From positions 223,463,491-223,527,490 of the forward strand of contig CM056994.1 in the NCBI GenBank assembly GCA_029891345.1: a stretch of DNA of 64,000 nucleotides. Direction: 5' to 3'. Below, piece by piece: positions 46,333 through 58,755 of this stretch (the stretch's first letter is position 1; the number at the start of each line of letters is the position of its first letter). Made by a program: the position numbers and the translations under genes. Below the pieces are notes generated by a model. It had not been told where the DNA came from. It searched no databases and saw only the letters and a program-made list of their open reading frames with translations. The stretch comes from Dryococelus australis. Lineage: Eukaryota; Arthropoda; Insecta; Phasmatodea; Phasmatidae.

Positions 46333-49168
46333 ACGGCGAATCTGTCTGCAATTATTATTATTATTTAAGTACTTGGACAGATGAAATACTTTATATTACT
46401 CTTTAAATTTCGTGTGGTAAACAATAATTCAGGTCAGAGAATTTTTGGCACTACTTTAGTGAAAACTGTTTTATTGTAACTGCGAACGAATATACAAGGT
46501 GCATGGTATGGGTTATCGCAGGGCGTCGTTAGGAACCTCTACCACTCGATGCCGCGACTTCTGGTGGAAACCGCAATAAATATTGCTCATGCTAGTCTCA
46601 GATTGTAATCGTTTCTTGGTTATGTTGACCATTGCCTTCTTTACGAATAGCATTACACTCCGACACTACTTGTGGGTGCAACTATTTTGTCGACGATGAG
46701 TGTAAGAGACTTTTTTGAGAAGAGTGAATGTATATTCGGAGTTAAAGAATACGGAAGGAACAGTCTATTTTCATTTTATTTTGCTTCCAAGTGCAGACAC
46801 TACCAACAGTTCCATTTTGCGGGTCGTCCAACTTCCATTAAGCAATTAAGTAAATGGCGACGTAGAAAGGAAATGCGCGGGACGAAGCACGCGCGCAGCC
46901 ATTTCTTAATTACCGTCGGATGCCTTGTTAGATTTTATTAAGGTGCAATTGTAGCTCGGTTTAAGTGCCGCCGTTCTCGGCAGAAGCGAGCGACTGCGTT
47001 TGCCAAGTGTGCCGCCGCTGTAAGTGGCCCGGGGGGGTCGTAAACAAGCCACCGTTATAGTAGCCTGCTAAAGCCCGAACCTGCACTCTGCGCCCAGCCA
47101 CTGTGACCTGCTCTACCATCTCGCCACCCACTACTGAGGAGGCAGCACAGGTAACTAACTACACGTGCTCCATTAAGGATCACGCGCCATGTCACTCCTT
47201 TATACTTATATATCTTAATCAAATAAAACGGACCTTATACCAGGGACGCGGCAACGAGGAAACGTGGGAAAATAGAGTAGAGAGCGGAGAAATTCGGGTG
47301 ATTTTTAACACAGAGGCTTTAAGGCGTTGGTTTCCCTGGCGGTCGGCAGGTAGATTTGGCGAGTGTCGCACCTGTTGATTGAAATCGGAGACGAAGCTTG
47401 AACATTCTCCTGTTATTTCAGCCTTTTGACGAGAGATGGCGACAGCACCGACACGGTTTGGTAACAACACAATCACCATTCGTGGAAGGCACGTGTCTAA
47501 CTTCTAAGAAACACGGACCAGTCCGTTAGACGCCAGCAGGTAGTCTGTGGCCAATTGAACTATTGGTCGGCCTGGATTGTTTGTGTTTTTTAACGTTATA
47601 TTGTGTCTGGATATTATCTAAGATTATATACAAAAATATTAAATCATTAATATATGCCGCTTACCACTTTTAAATAATATATATTGTAATACGTATTCGG
47701 GAAATAAGTAATTTTAATTTACAACCGTTTCATAACTCGTTAACTTTTTGTTTGTGGGGACACATAATGTAGTACCCAGATCGCTTGTCTTCAACCACAT
47801 AATTTATTGCTTCATACGAAATACACGTAAATGCCTTATATCAGGTACCACTGTTAAAAAACATACATATCAAGCAATGTAGTTATATAGTTCCTTAACT
47901 AATTTTAATGCAAAATACATATTTCTATATTGATATTACCTACAAAAACACTAGTTATGGAGAATAAAATTTTAACGAATGACTAAGACTATTTTCATTT
48001 ACAGAAATACCAATTTTTTTCAGTGTATGGTATTAATTGCATTTCTAAGCTAGGCGACCTAGTAAAAATGTTTTACAGTATAACATTTTTATTTCCTACT
48101 TGTTTCGTTCCTTTGGATCTTTCTTGTGCTTCCAGTATGTACGGTGGCTCCCGTACTCGCATTCCTCTGCTTATTCGACTGTCTGCCAATTCCGGTGACA
48201 AGCATTCTATATCAAATCTACGCATCTTGGGTAACATATTTTCTCTCCAGAATTCGTCGTCATCCCACTACCACAATATATTACTATATCACACAAGTTT
48301 CTGTTTGCTACGTGAAACTGACCCTGTATTTTGTACCTATAGGCCCTACTTGTGCTATTGTTTAAATTGTAGTTTCCCATTTTTTTCTTCAATAGTGAAC
48401 AGGCACACAACCTATTAGCAAAATATGCATTAGTAGTGTCAGACCATGCCACGTGAACTACGCCCGCCTTTACACGAGAAAGGTTAATTTACGCTATAAG
48501 GATATCTTACAGGCACTCGACTTTCCTGATGTCTTTATTATTGAATGAATGTGTATGTAGACACAGATGCGATACGTTGTTTTTTTCCTCTGTGGTCGAA
48601 ATGGTCGTATTCGTTGTATTTTGTTATACTAATACTGTAACAATGTTCGTAAACTAAGACATTATTATATACTACATTTCACAAACGTGCTTTGATTCGA
48701 AAACAAAAGAAAATGTCTGCTGAAATGTGCGCAAATTATTTATCACTATTAGCAACTATTTTCTTTACATAGGCTACTTTATCACACATTTTCTGATTTT
48801 AAAAATTTTTTGTCCTAAGTTTTTTCTTTTTTATATTTTTCGTTTTGTATACTGAATACGTAAAGAAAATATAAAATATCAGCTACTCTAGACGACTTAT
48901 AAAACGTAATTTTGTCTGTTAATTGAGATTAAGTACGGCAAAGAACATAGTTTCACAGTTTACAGAAAACTAAAATTCTTGAGAAAACATGTAGTCAATT
49001 CATGTTTCAGTTGAAAGAAAATCGGCATATTTTTTATAAACCACAAGAAAATTAGTTTAGGAGCTGATAAATGCACTTTTTCACCTTCAACTGTCAAGTT
49101 ATTGTGAATTTAATCAAGCTAATAAGCAGAAACGTTGAATTATGAGAAAAATAATTAAGGAAACTACC
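46333..49168. other. Stretch without supported genes, with one GC/CpG-rich patch
   Basis: 46860-47460 is GC-richer and CpG-containing relative to its flanks and carries overlapping frames on both strands. A donor-like CAGGTAACT occurs at about 47149, and a short frame opens at ATGGCGACAGCACCG (about 47436). No protein family is recognisable. The rest is AT-rich; the frame at 48023-48418 has no motif. Confidence 0.35.
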
Positions 49169-49795
49169 CCCGTAAGTAGTGATGGGATCCTCGATAACGC
49201 GACACCTCGATACCCTCGAAACTTTATAGTATCGAGTATCGCATGATATCCAAAAGTATCGAATTTCAACACCCATTTTCTCGTGTCATATATGGTACGA
49301 GCGTACCATAAAATTTGGAATGCATTCGATACTTTCAAAAAGTGTACCATAGCTGTTCTTAACATCCCTTTTCTTGTGCCATAACTATGGAACAAGCGTA
49401 CCATACCTTTCGGAATGTGTAGTATACTTTCGAAAAGCATACCATAATTTAATCTGCGTCCTTCGAGCATTCCAACGCACCCATAAAATTTGACCTATGT
49501 CAAACGGTTCGCAAGATATTAACAGCAACTTTTAAATGCGTACCATAATGATCTCTGCTGGTAGCAAGCATTCCAAAGGTTTATCATTGATTAAGGACGT
49601 TTAGGTTACAGGTCAGTGTGTGTCTACGACACTAGTAAAATGAGCAATTTTCTTGTTCAAGTTGTCTTGTGTTCATAACAATTTTAATTTGGTATAGAGA
49701 AAAGTATCGGTATCGAGTATCGTGAGAATGTTTTGGTTTCGAAACTGGAATCGAGTATCGAGAAAATGTGTTATCGACCCATCCCTACTCTTAAG
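49169..49795. mobile_element. hAT-like non-autonomous element
   Basis: The left end is TAGTGATGGGATCCTCGATA and the reverse complement of the right end is TAGGGATGGGTCGATAAC. Both sides then carry CTCGATAC/GTATCGAG blocks. TAG(G/T)GATGGG termini are typical of many hAT elements, which make 8-bp duplications. The candidate flanking octamers CCCGTAAG (49169-49176) and CTCTTAAG (49788-49795) agree at six of eight positions. Inside, 49272-49463 is a two-unit tandem repeat of about 100 bp with GAGCGTACCATA and AAGCGTACCATA blocks. No transposase. The right flank is the 3' end of a SINE. Confidence 0.65.
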
Positions 49796-50004
49796 AGCCG
49801 ATGAGGGTAAAGTGAGGTAAGTATGTAGCAGCGCCGGATTGCAAGAGTGGAGGAAACGAGAGATTTCCAAGAAAACCCGTTGGCCAGCGGCATCGTCCGG
49901 AACGATTCTCACGTGCGAATATCTGGGAGCGACTCCGCCGGGAGTCGGGCCAGTTTCACTTAGGTGGAGGCTGAGTAGTCTGACTACCACACCACCGCGG
50001 CCTT
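49788..50004 (-). repeat. tRNA-derived SINE family B (minus strand)
   Basis: Read on the minus strand: a GGCCGCGGTGGTGTGGTAGT head, GGCCCGACTCCCGG as a degraded B box, then GATGCCGCTGGCCAACGGG, CTTGCAATCCGGCGCTG, CATACTTACCTCA and CATCGGCTCTTAAGAG. It is full length by comparison with the 58351 copy. Its 3' end abuts the hAT-like element. Confidence 0.85.
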
Positions 50005-50042
50005 CTGAAAGGAAGGCGACTGCTGCTAGTCAGAGGAGGCCG

Positions 50043-50159
50043 AGGTTTAAAACATTACTTCCACTAAAAACGCGAGTTTATAGGTTTAAAACATTATTTC
50101 CACTAAGAACGCGAGTTTATAGGTTTGAAACATTACTTCCACTAAGAACGTGAGTTTAT
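50043..50159. repeat. 39-bp minisatellite, three copies
   Basis: The unit is AGGTTTAAAACATTACTTCC followed by ACTAARAACGCGAGTTTAT, repeated three times with 2-3 substitutions between units. Confidence 0.95.
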
Positions 50160-50808
50160 ATGAAGTTACGCACTATTTTTAAAAAGTTCTCCATAATCTT
50201 ATGAGAAGAGGAGCTTTCGTTTCCCATACATCTTTTGAGCGGAAATTAAGCATTAAAAAGTTTTTATTTATAGACAGCTTTCTTCAGTATCCGAAGCTAC
50301 GCCAAGTTATCTAGCTATCTCAGACCATACAACGGGAGGAAGCTGCCGGGCGATGCAATAATTCTTAATTTTAAATTCGTTATAAACAATCTATTAGAAT
50401 CTATGAAAAATAACATTACTTGTAGTTTCATACTTTTTATGCCAGCTCCTTGAATGTAATATTTTAATAATATTTTGATATCATAAACGTGTTAGGAAAG
50501 GTTCCTCATAGTCAGTGGCGTGTAGCGAGTTTTTTTTTATTTTACAGGGCAAGCAATTTCTACTAACAAACGCAACTTCCAACTTTGCTTACCCTCCACA
50601 TGTATTTACCGTTTTATAATACCAAACATTAGTTATAGCAATGGAAACGAAATGAACGTAATAATAATCAAATTGAATATAATTCAGAGAGCATATTACA
50701 AATGATAAGAAACGTTTTCTCGAACACTTTCATTCACTTTTCAAGGAAAAATGTAGGACTGAAGGACGCAAACAGAACGACTGCTTACCCTGCCGAAGGG
50801 TACTACTT

Positions 50809-51459
50809 CACTGTAAAAAAAAATTGAGGTAAAATTCCCTTACATGTAAGGGAAGCTAATTACCTCTACATGTAAGGTAAAATTACCTCTTAGATGTAGA
50901 GTAAATTTACGTAACAAGTCAAGTACTATTCCCTAATTGTACGGGAAAAGTAACTGACAAAAAAAGGGGGGGGTCGCATAGAAGTAAGGGAATATTAACT
51001 ATAATGTATAATGGATTTATATTTAAAACTATCGCGGAGTATTAGTACTGTTAATTATTTTATTATCTATATTCTCTGACGAATAGTAACCAAAACCTCA
51101 ACACTATAGTCCGACACTTTCTGGTGGTTGGACGCGAACCAAAGTCCTCTTATCACGACAGGCCGATGCGCTATCCATTACATCACGATGACAGCAGACA
51201 TCATTAATAAATGTAAACGTGTTAAAGTGTTGTTTCTTCCGCCCGTCCCCCTACTTATCTGTTGAGAATGCCGAAGAGATGCACGTTTCGTTAGGCAATT
51301 TTCCCATCTATGTATGGGATTTTCCACTACCATGTACGTGAATTTTACTGCAGAGTGCGGTAATTTTACCTTACCTGTAAGGTAAACTATATTTCCCACA
51401 CAAGTTTGCGAATATTACCTTATACTTGTCTGGTAATGTCCCCATTATTTTTTACAGTG
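50809..51459. mobile_element. CACTG-ended element with GTAAGG subterminal arrays and a tRNA-like segment
   Basis: The left end is CACTGTAAAAAAAAATTGAG and the reverse complement of the right end is CACTGTAAAAAATAATGGGG. Subterminal repeats of TTACATGTAAGG, GGTAAAATTACC and TTACCTGTAAGG occur at both ends. At about 51125-51195 the minus strand reads GATGTAATGGATAGCGCATC, then TTTGGTTCGCGTCC, a good tRNA-type A/B-box pair. The 73-codon frame on the minus strand at 51178-51399 runs through it and is not a gene. Confidence 0.65.
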
Positions 51460-54400
51460 TGGTCATTGTTACAGTACCTACAAGGTGTTATTATTCTGTA
51501 TATATTAATAAACAAACGTAGTAAATTTATGTCCCAATCTTGTATATTTCTGCCCTTTAAACCATTGCAACACAGACATGGGTTTGGCCTAAGACTTTCT
51601 TTATTGTTATTCATGCATAGCTAACTTGTTCTTGAAGGGGAGTGGAAACAATTAAAAATAAATCCATTACATTAGGTTATTCATCTAGAGAAGTAAATTC
51701 TTACAGCCATAGTCTTTCACACAAGACTCTAAGTTCCACAGCTGTATTGTCAGAAATTTGTTGATAATATCAATGTATAATCGGGAAGGTGTGGCAACAT
51801 GTGTTTACGTAGTAAAACGTAAGGAATTTTAGTTCGAGAATTGTTTGGTTCAGGTAGGTAAGCTAGGTTAGGCCAGCATTATTGAATTAAAAAAAATGAG
51901 TGTAAGAGGTACAGGGTGTATGTCGTAAAAAGACCGTCCCGTTTCAATGTAATTTGTGGTTCGCCCGGTAAGTTATGTTAGGTCGGTTTAGCAACTTTGC
52001 GAAGGAAAGCTATTGATTCTTTTGGAGTGGAATTGTATGGTTACCGTATTAATTATTCTGAATAATACTTCTCTCATGTGAAAAATAAATAATTTTATTT
52101 AGTGATTTCGTCGATATTTAGCTAGCAAAAAACTGAAACATTTTATTTTGTTGATAGTAAGTGAACGATTACGTAGCAGGTTTGTACACATAATTACAAC
52201 TTTACAGATAAAATTATTTATTTGTGGATACAACGCAATTTTCCTATATCAAATGACCAATATATGCACATGAAATTTATTCATAAGGTGCTACTAAACT
52301 ACGAGAAGGAAAAATCGTGTCCTACATGGTTAAGTCACATATGGCGTGCTACCAAATTAGTACATTGAAAATATGGACATCCAACGTGTAACGCCTGCGA
52401 ATGTCGTAGTAAAAGGAAATTTAACATGGTTGAGAAAATTTCATTGAAACGAAATTTCCCGTAATTTGTAGCAGACTCGGCCGTAATGTTTTGGTACAAT
52501 AACACGATCTTACTGTGCAGTACCTAACATAACCATCAAACGCTTATAGCGAAATTTAAAAGCACTCCATTTTTATCGTATTATATTATTTAGGCTAGGA
52601 ACTGCATTTTATAAACCAAATTACTTGAAAATGAACCGGCGTTTTTTTGCAAGTAAAGAGAAAGTGTTTGTAGAAATGCCTCCGCCACCATTTTTATTTG
52701 ATTTGGCGATGAGCAGGGGCTTATGACGCTAACCTGCGACTGTTGGATGTCTGCGATTGTTAACACGACTAGCGTTTGCTTGCGTTGCGGTCCTAATAAG
52801 CCCGCTGAACTGTTTATCAAGCGCATATTGTTGCGCAGCGTTCAAGATGCACCCTTACATTGTATAGTACATGTAATCTTAATTGTTATTATTTACTAAA
52901 TACCCCCCTTTTGGTTTGCGATAGCATTTATGTCAATCTGATTATCCTATTGAAAATGAAATATCAGAACCGTACGTACCATTTCTACCGAACGTCGGCG
53001 TCATTCGAGGTAAGCTCTTTCTAGTGAAATGTCTTGGACTATAATTTCTTTCAGTTGCATAATGAATGGCCATCAATCCAATATAATGTCTGCATAACAC
53101 AGTACTAAGAGTCCACACTAGCTTGTGCAAGATATGCCATTATAACTGTTATAGCACCGACTACGACAGCCTGAGACAAGTGTCTCCGTGCCCGTCTTCG
53201 ACTGTCCAGCTCAACATACCGCTTGACTACGAGGCATCGGAAAAATACTGTTTTCTACGACCCGACAGAAAATCCGTTCTTAAACATGAAAGGCAGTTTT
53301 ATTATTAAAACTTACAACTGCATTCCTACATGCAAATGTAACACCAAGCTTATTTGTGTATCTGCTGAATGATCTGTTATATTTACCCTTGTTACGACAA
53401 GGAACTTTACAACTGACAACATTTCACTCCGTGACACATCATAGCCTCTGGCCGCAACCAGCTCCAAGGGTATAATGGCAAGCTCGTGGATGGTGGAGCT
53501 TTGAGTGGCAGCCATGCGAAACAGTGGCGCCACTGGTGACGTGGTCGCCGGAAGGGAGGCCATGTGGACGGAAGTCGGCACCAACCAAGAAGCTTTTGAC
53601 ATCCCAAGACTATTATCGAATGTTCTCTTGGGCCCTGGTTGGCCGGATTTAAATTATGGTGTTTTGGAGTAGAGACAACTGTCCGATCCTAGAGTATGTA
53701 ACATTGGGAGGTGGTCGGTAGCCTCAGAGACCGACTTTCCTCCTGGACTTCTCCACCAGTTAAGTATTTCACCTTAAATGTAACTTTGACCCTTCAGGTC
53801 TGAAAACAGGCAAGATGGCGGCTATATCCGTCCTTAAAGACGGAGCTTTTTTAAAAGGAATTTAAAGATACCATTTTTTGGTAATTTGCTGTTAGAAATG
53901 TTATACAAGCTTTTAATGCTGGAAGTAACAGCCCTTTTGTAATCAAGCACGATTTATGGAAATTCCAAAAAAAAATTTAGTAAGTCAGCCATTTGTGGAG
54001 TAAAACTAAAGAATTTCAGATGACTGTTTTAATGCTGAAATGCTGCAATGTTTTTAAAGATGTAGTCCACTTTGCTAGTAAAATGATAGGAAGGTTAGGA
54101 ACATAAATGAGTCTGAATAAATTTAAAAAAAAGACCTATATATTGTGAAATACTCGTTTAGAAAATTCACATTTGAGTGACATCTAACTTTGTGATAATT
54201 ATCGAAATGTCCAAATCTTTATAGTTGAAACCTTTTGTGAGAATTTTGGAGTAATAGAAACTTTCATGAGAAAGTTGGCTTTCTTAGTAAAGGTATTTAG
54301 CGTGAAAGATTAATAGCATAAACAATATATATGTATGTTATAATATATGTACTTATCCCATTAACTTTGGATTGTTTATAATAGTTAAAATATCTACTTT

Positions 54401-56600
54401 TCTTCAATATTGTAACTTATAAAATATAAAAAATATTATGCGAGTTCACTTTGTTTGCCCAAAACAAAATGAATAGGCATTAATATGTCAATAACCCGAA
54501 AAGTTGTATTTTCTCCTGAATATAATTCAAATGTACCAATTTGTATTTTATACAAAATAAATATTGAAATTTCATGAGAGAATTCATGTGTGTGTTTGCC
54601 AGAAATCCTTACACTTCGTGGCTCTGTCTTATACACTTGTTTTTGTAATATTTTGTTAACTTGCATTGCTGCCACGCCCTTTAAGAGGGGCGTCGCAAGC
54701 CATCGCGGTATTTGTCACTTGCTTTCGCGGGATTTCGTATTAGGTTTAGTAATAAGGACATTTCCTATTTTCTGTGGCAGATGCAATTATCACTTTTCGT
54801 ATCAGGTTATCACATTACAGTTACATTACAGACTAATAGAATACCGCCTTTTGATTATACGCCCGTGAGATTGAAATCCACTCGAACTGCTTTTAAAAGG
54901 ACAGATTCAAATATATGGACGATGACAGCTTTCAGGTACTTTTAAACTACCCACTTAATAAAAATGATGTAATTTTTTTTTAAATTTATAATGTATTACC
55001 CCTACTTAAAGTTGACTATATTTCCTTGTACTTTTTGCGTATTAGAAGTGTTTTGGTATGAATACTAAGCGATAATATTGTACGTGAGTTCAAAACGCCT
55101 TTAGGCATTTTTTTCAACTTCCTACTGCCAATCTTTATTTATAGTCGAGAAATAATTACATAACGCGAACTGTTATAAATCGCGTAAATACTTATAAAAA
55201 AACTCTATCGACGTATGCGCCAAGCCTTACAGGAGCTTGTACAGAAGCAACTGCAGCAGCGGGTTTATTATATCATCTTCTTTAAGAGCATGTGCTGCAC
55301 CCATTCCTCAGTAAAAACTTACGAAACATAGAAACAAATTCAGCCAGGCGTCTGTACGGCATGCAACACGGTCATCAGTTCTGCTGTGCAGGTTGCCTAG
55401 GTACACACGTTATAGGCGGCGCTGATCAACAGGGTGAGGTGCTAATTAATGCAACACTGACTCAAGGGGATGCCAGCCAACAGCCCAACATGCTATTCCG
55501 ATTCCGCATATTGAAGTCCGTCAGTTGGCAGCATTGCCGCTCTGCAGACCGAACTCATTGATCAAGTCATTTACCGCCAATCACACACTGGTGTTTTGGT
55601 GCTGAATAGTTACTCACAGTCCAAAATAGTGTGCGTGTGTGTGTCAGAGGCTGGAAAAATGTACTAACATCCTTTATCTAAGTATATAAATCGGGTGTAT
55701 TTGAACAATATCGAATAGATGACAATAACTAAATAATGTCTACTAAAGCAGTTAGCTTATCAGTGATAATGAAATTGAAAATTCTAATTTTTAACACAGA
55801 GTTTCACTCGTATATAATTAATCGAGAGAAATCGATGACATACGATTGATTACAAGGTGTTGATAATCACATAGCACTACCATCTAAAACTTTTGTTTGA
55901 ATCATTGCAACATCTACACATGTTATTGACTCTTGAACTTTACCGTCATCAGGAGTAAAATTTTATGGAACTCCAGGACGTGGTATCAATGAAAAATTCA
56001 TAAAATATTAAGTAATTTGAAAAATATCGAAAAAGTAAAATCAAAACATAATTATCATTTTCCACTAAAGTTGTTTTTACATGTGTTATGCGCCTCGTAT
56101 TTTATGCGCTTTTCATTCAAAATATTAGGAACTATTTGCGTTTAAGTAACAAAAGCGGTAATAGTGTTTTGTATAATGGAGACCTTGCCTCTGTAAAAAT
56201 ACGGTTGCCAGTGTCGTGTTCCTTCGTGGTGAAAACGGGGTTCGGTATCTTCATTACTGGGCAAAACTTTGAAACACTAAAATGTACGCAATTTTTTTTC
56301 ACGATGTATTATGAATCATTACATGTATATTAACACATAAGGTAGTCTTCTCGAAACATGCTGAGGCCAAGAGTTCTCGAGAAATCCTCACGTAGCTCCC
56401 AAAACACACTTCATGTTGCCTGGCAGGTAGGCAACACACGAACACAACAAGGCGTTTTAAATAATGATCTTTTGAGGGCTCGCAGCTCCTGTAGAAATTA
56501 TTTGAGGGATAAAGTGTATATACATGTTTGTCTTACATTTTCGTGTGTAATAACCTGCCGTAGTTTGTCAGTGGTGCCAAAAACACACACACTATAGGGA
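51460..56600. other. Long stretch without supported genes
   Basis: 51850-52000 has GGTTAGGCC- and GTTAGGTCGG-type words that resemble scattered TTAGG but are not a telomeric array. 53400-53620 is GC-richer with two overlapping minus-strand frames (53312-53602, 53407-53607) and no recognisable domain. 54590-54945 and 55292-55561 hold frames without motifs. Confidence 0.35.
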
Positions 56601-57243
56601 GGTCCTGAACTACAGGTACAAACGTTTTAAGGTGAATCCCTATGCAAAATGGGATAGAAAATAGTATACGAACTATGTCGTACAGTAACTCGTAAGGCAT
56701 ATAACCACCGTTGAAAATTGATATTTCAAATGGTTCTACCAGAAAATAAAGAAAATCTACATGAGATGAAAGTCAGTTTGTGATAATGACTTCTTTATCT
56801 AAGATTTAAACCTGCGAACAGTTGTGGCGTACTATCATCTCCTATATTGGGATACTAGGGGGTGGTATGTTAATATCTTACAAATGTGTATGTAACTATC
56901 GGGTATTTTGTAAACACGTCATAATCATACGTTACTGCATGGAAACACGTTACCTTGATGTAACGACCTCAGGCATACAGTGTTCAAGACAGCGGACAAA
57001 GTTTGTAACTGACAGGTAACCATGTGCACCCTTACAAACGTTGTTTTCTCGCAAAACTGTTCACCTGAGAGTGTTACATATATATAACGTTATTTCCACA
57101 ACTCTTAACACCGTTTGACATGTCGAATTTCAAGGATGGCTACCTCCTTTGCGTGTTACTGTACGACATAGTTCGTATACTGTTTTCTATCTCATTTTGA
57201 ATAGGAAACGGCCTCACAGCGTTTGTACCTGTATCTCAGGACC
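56601..57243. mobile_element. TIR element with about 110-bp arms
   Basis: The left arm is GGTCCTGAACTACAGGTACA, then TGGGATAGAAAATAGTATAC and GAACTATGTCGTACAGTAAC. It pairs with the reverse complement of the right arm: GGTCCTGAGATACAGGTACA, then TGAGATAGAAAACAGTATAC and the same GAACTATGTCGTACAGTAAC. The interior of about 420 bp has no coding family motif. Superfamily undetermined. Confidence 0.8.
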
Positions 57244-57363
57244 ATTTGTACACGTGTAACTAAAAATCACCCAAGGCCTTTACTTAAGGGTGTAAACACC
57301 CTTAACAGTGGAAGTAAAACCAAAGTTTATTACAAATAAAACATGCAGTGTTTGAGCTTAATC

Positions 57364-57581
57364 TCAGAGTTTCGGGCCGACCTCCCGTGGTGCAGTTGGT
57401 AGGTGTGTCGCCGGTTTGGGGCGCGGGAAGTTCTGGGTTCGAATCAGGCCTGGGTGTTAGTTTAAGTTATGTTATAAGTTAGTTTATGAGCCGTCCCCTC
57501 ATGAGCCTTCAGGCATAAAAACGGGGGACGTTAATAAGCCCTTTCCAGTCCAATGCAATTCCAATCCAATCAGAGTCTCGG
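57364..57581 (+). repeat. tRNA-derived SINE family A with target-site duplication
   Basis: The head is GCCGACCTCCCGTGGTGCAG then TTGGTAGG (A box), followed by TGGGTTCGAATCAGG (B box). The body has GAGCCGTCCCCTCATGAGCC and AAAAACGGGGGACG. The tail consists of CCAATGCAATTCCAATCC-type repeats. TCAGAGTTTCGG (57364-57375) and TCAGAGTCTCGG (57570-57581) flank it, matching at 11 of 12 positions. Confidence 0.9.
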
Positions 57582-57840
57582 TATAATATGTTATCAAACA
57601 AAGATGCGCAATCCATGATGGCTTGCTGATAAAAACCCTGCCCATGAGAAAATAAGGGTTGGCACACTTTTTTTGCATGAAAAAATGTGACCCTGTAGAA
57701 AGTATGAGGATTTATCTTCTGACGTAAGCAGTATGGCTAATGTTGCCAAAAAAAAAAAGCTGTCTTGTGCTATTACGATACACCTCACGGGTTTCAAGAA
57801 AGGGATGTTTAATGTTCACTGCTTAGATGTGATTTTACCG

Positions 57841-57952
57841 ACTGAAACCACCGGCCAGTGGCAACGTCAACTAGGTTTCCCACGAGAGAATCGAACACGA
57901 TGCGCCGTTGTAGTAGGAGATCGACAATGAGCTGACTACAACGGCTGGCCTT
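57841..57952 (-). repeat. SINE head fragment related to family B (minus strand)
   Basis: Minus strand: GGCCAGCCGTTGTAGTCAGC as head, GTGTTCGATTCTC as B box, then GTTGCCACTGGCCGGTGGTT. The last block resembles the GATGCCGCTGGCCAACGGG block of family B. The rest of the body is missing. Confidence 0.65.
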
Positions 57953-58205
57953 GTTTCCTCTCTAACTCTCACTTAGTCTCTCTCTCTCTCTCTGTCTCTC
58001 TCATTGCCTTCTGCCATGACCGACCTGTGTATACCTGGTTTAGATGGCTGTCCAGGAGCTAAAATATTTTTTATAGATTTTGAGGATATGCGATTGTTTC
58101 ATGACGGTGTATCGATGATAAATTAATGAAATATCAAATCATTTGACAAATAACCGTTGTAATACTTTTAGCATAAATGGGTGTAATTTAGTTAGATTTT
58201 TTGAT

Positions 58206-58580
58206 TGTACAAATTTTAATAAGTTTTTTTTTTTTTTTTTAACAAAAGCTTTGTTATTAGCCAAAGTGTTTATTGAAGTCACGTAAGTGGCATGTTGCAT
58301 TTTTTAAACTTCTAACAGATTTGGCTTTAAATGTTATATTGAAAGATAAAGGGCTGCAGTGCTGTAGTGTTCACACTACTTGCCTCCCATCTAGGCGAAC
58401 CGGGTTAGATACCCCGTGGGGACTCTTCCAGATTTTCGTACTTGGGAATCGTGGTCGGCGCGTTTTCTCGGGGATCTTCAGTTTCCCCCGCCATTACATT
58501 CCGGCGTTGTTTCATACTCATCTCACTTCACCCCCATCGGTTCTCAAGACCGCAATGTTAAGAGCCGCCCAAATTTCTCC
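58206..58580 (+). repeat. T tract followed by a SINE family B copy
   Basis: A long T run (about 58225-58241) is followed about 110 bp later by the SINE at 58351-58580. The SINE reads GGCTGCAGTGCTGTAGTG, CCGGGTTAGATACCCCG (degraded B box), TTTTCTCGGGGATC, CATTACATTCCGGCG, CATCGGTTCTCAAG and AAGAGCCGCCCAAATTTCTC. It explains the two overlapping frames at 58273-58689 and 58416-58604. Confidence 0.85.
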
Positions 58581-58724
58581 AGTCTCCACTACATCGAAAC
58601 GTAAATTATTGAAATACAGGCCGACCGCAAAAATTAATTTCCAAGAAATATCCTGCATTGCTTTCCAATACCGCGAGCAATTATTTTAAGCTGTAGCCTA
58701 CTAGCCTACCCTATTAATTTGATT

Positions 58725-58755
58725 TATGTGTGTGTGTGTGTGTGTGTATATATAG
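58725..58755. repeat. (GT)n microsatellite
   Basis: About a dozen GT dinucleotides followed by a few TA units. Confidence 0.9.

Noticed and set aside
51125-51195. Functional tRNA gene on the minus strand
   Set aside because: A and B boxes are good, but no seven-base acceptor stem forms and it lies inside a TIR element.
51850-52000. Telomeric TTAGG-type repeat
   Set aside because: Only scattered GGTTAGG words, not a tandem array.
53312-53607. 96-codon minus-strand frame in a GC-richer patch
   Set aside because: A second overlapping frame is equally long and neither shows a family signature.
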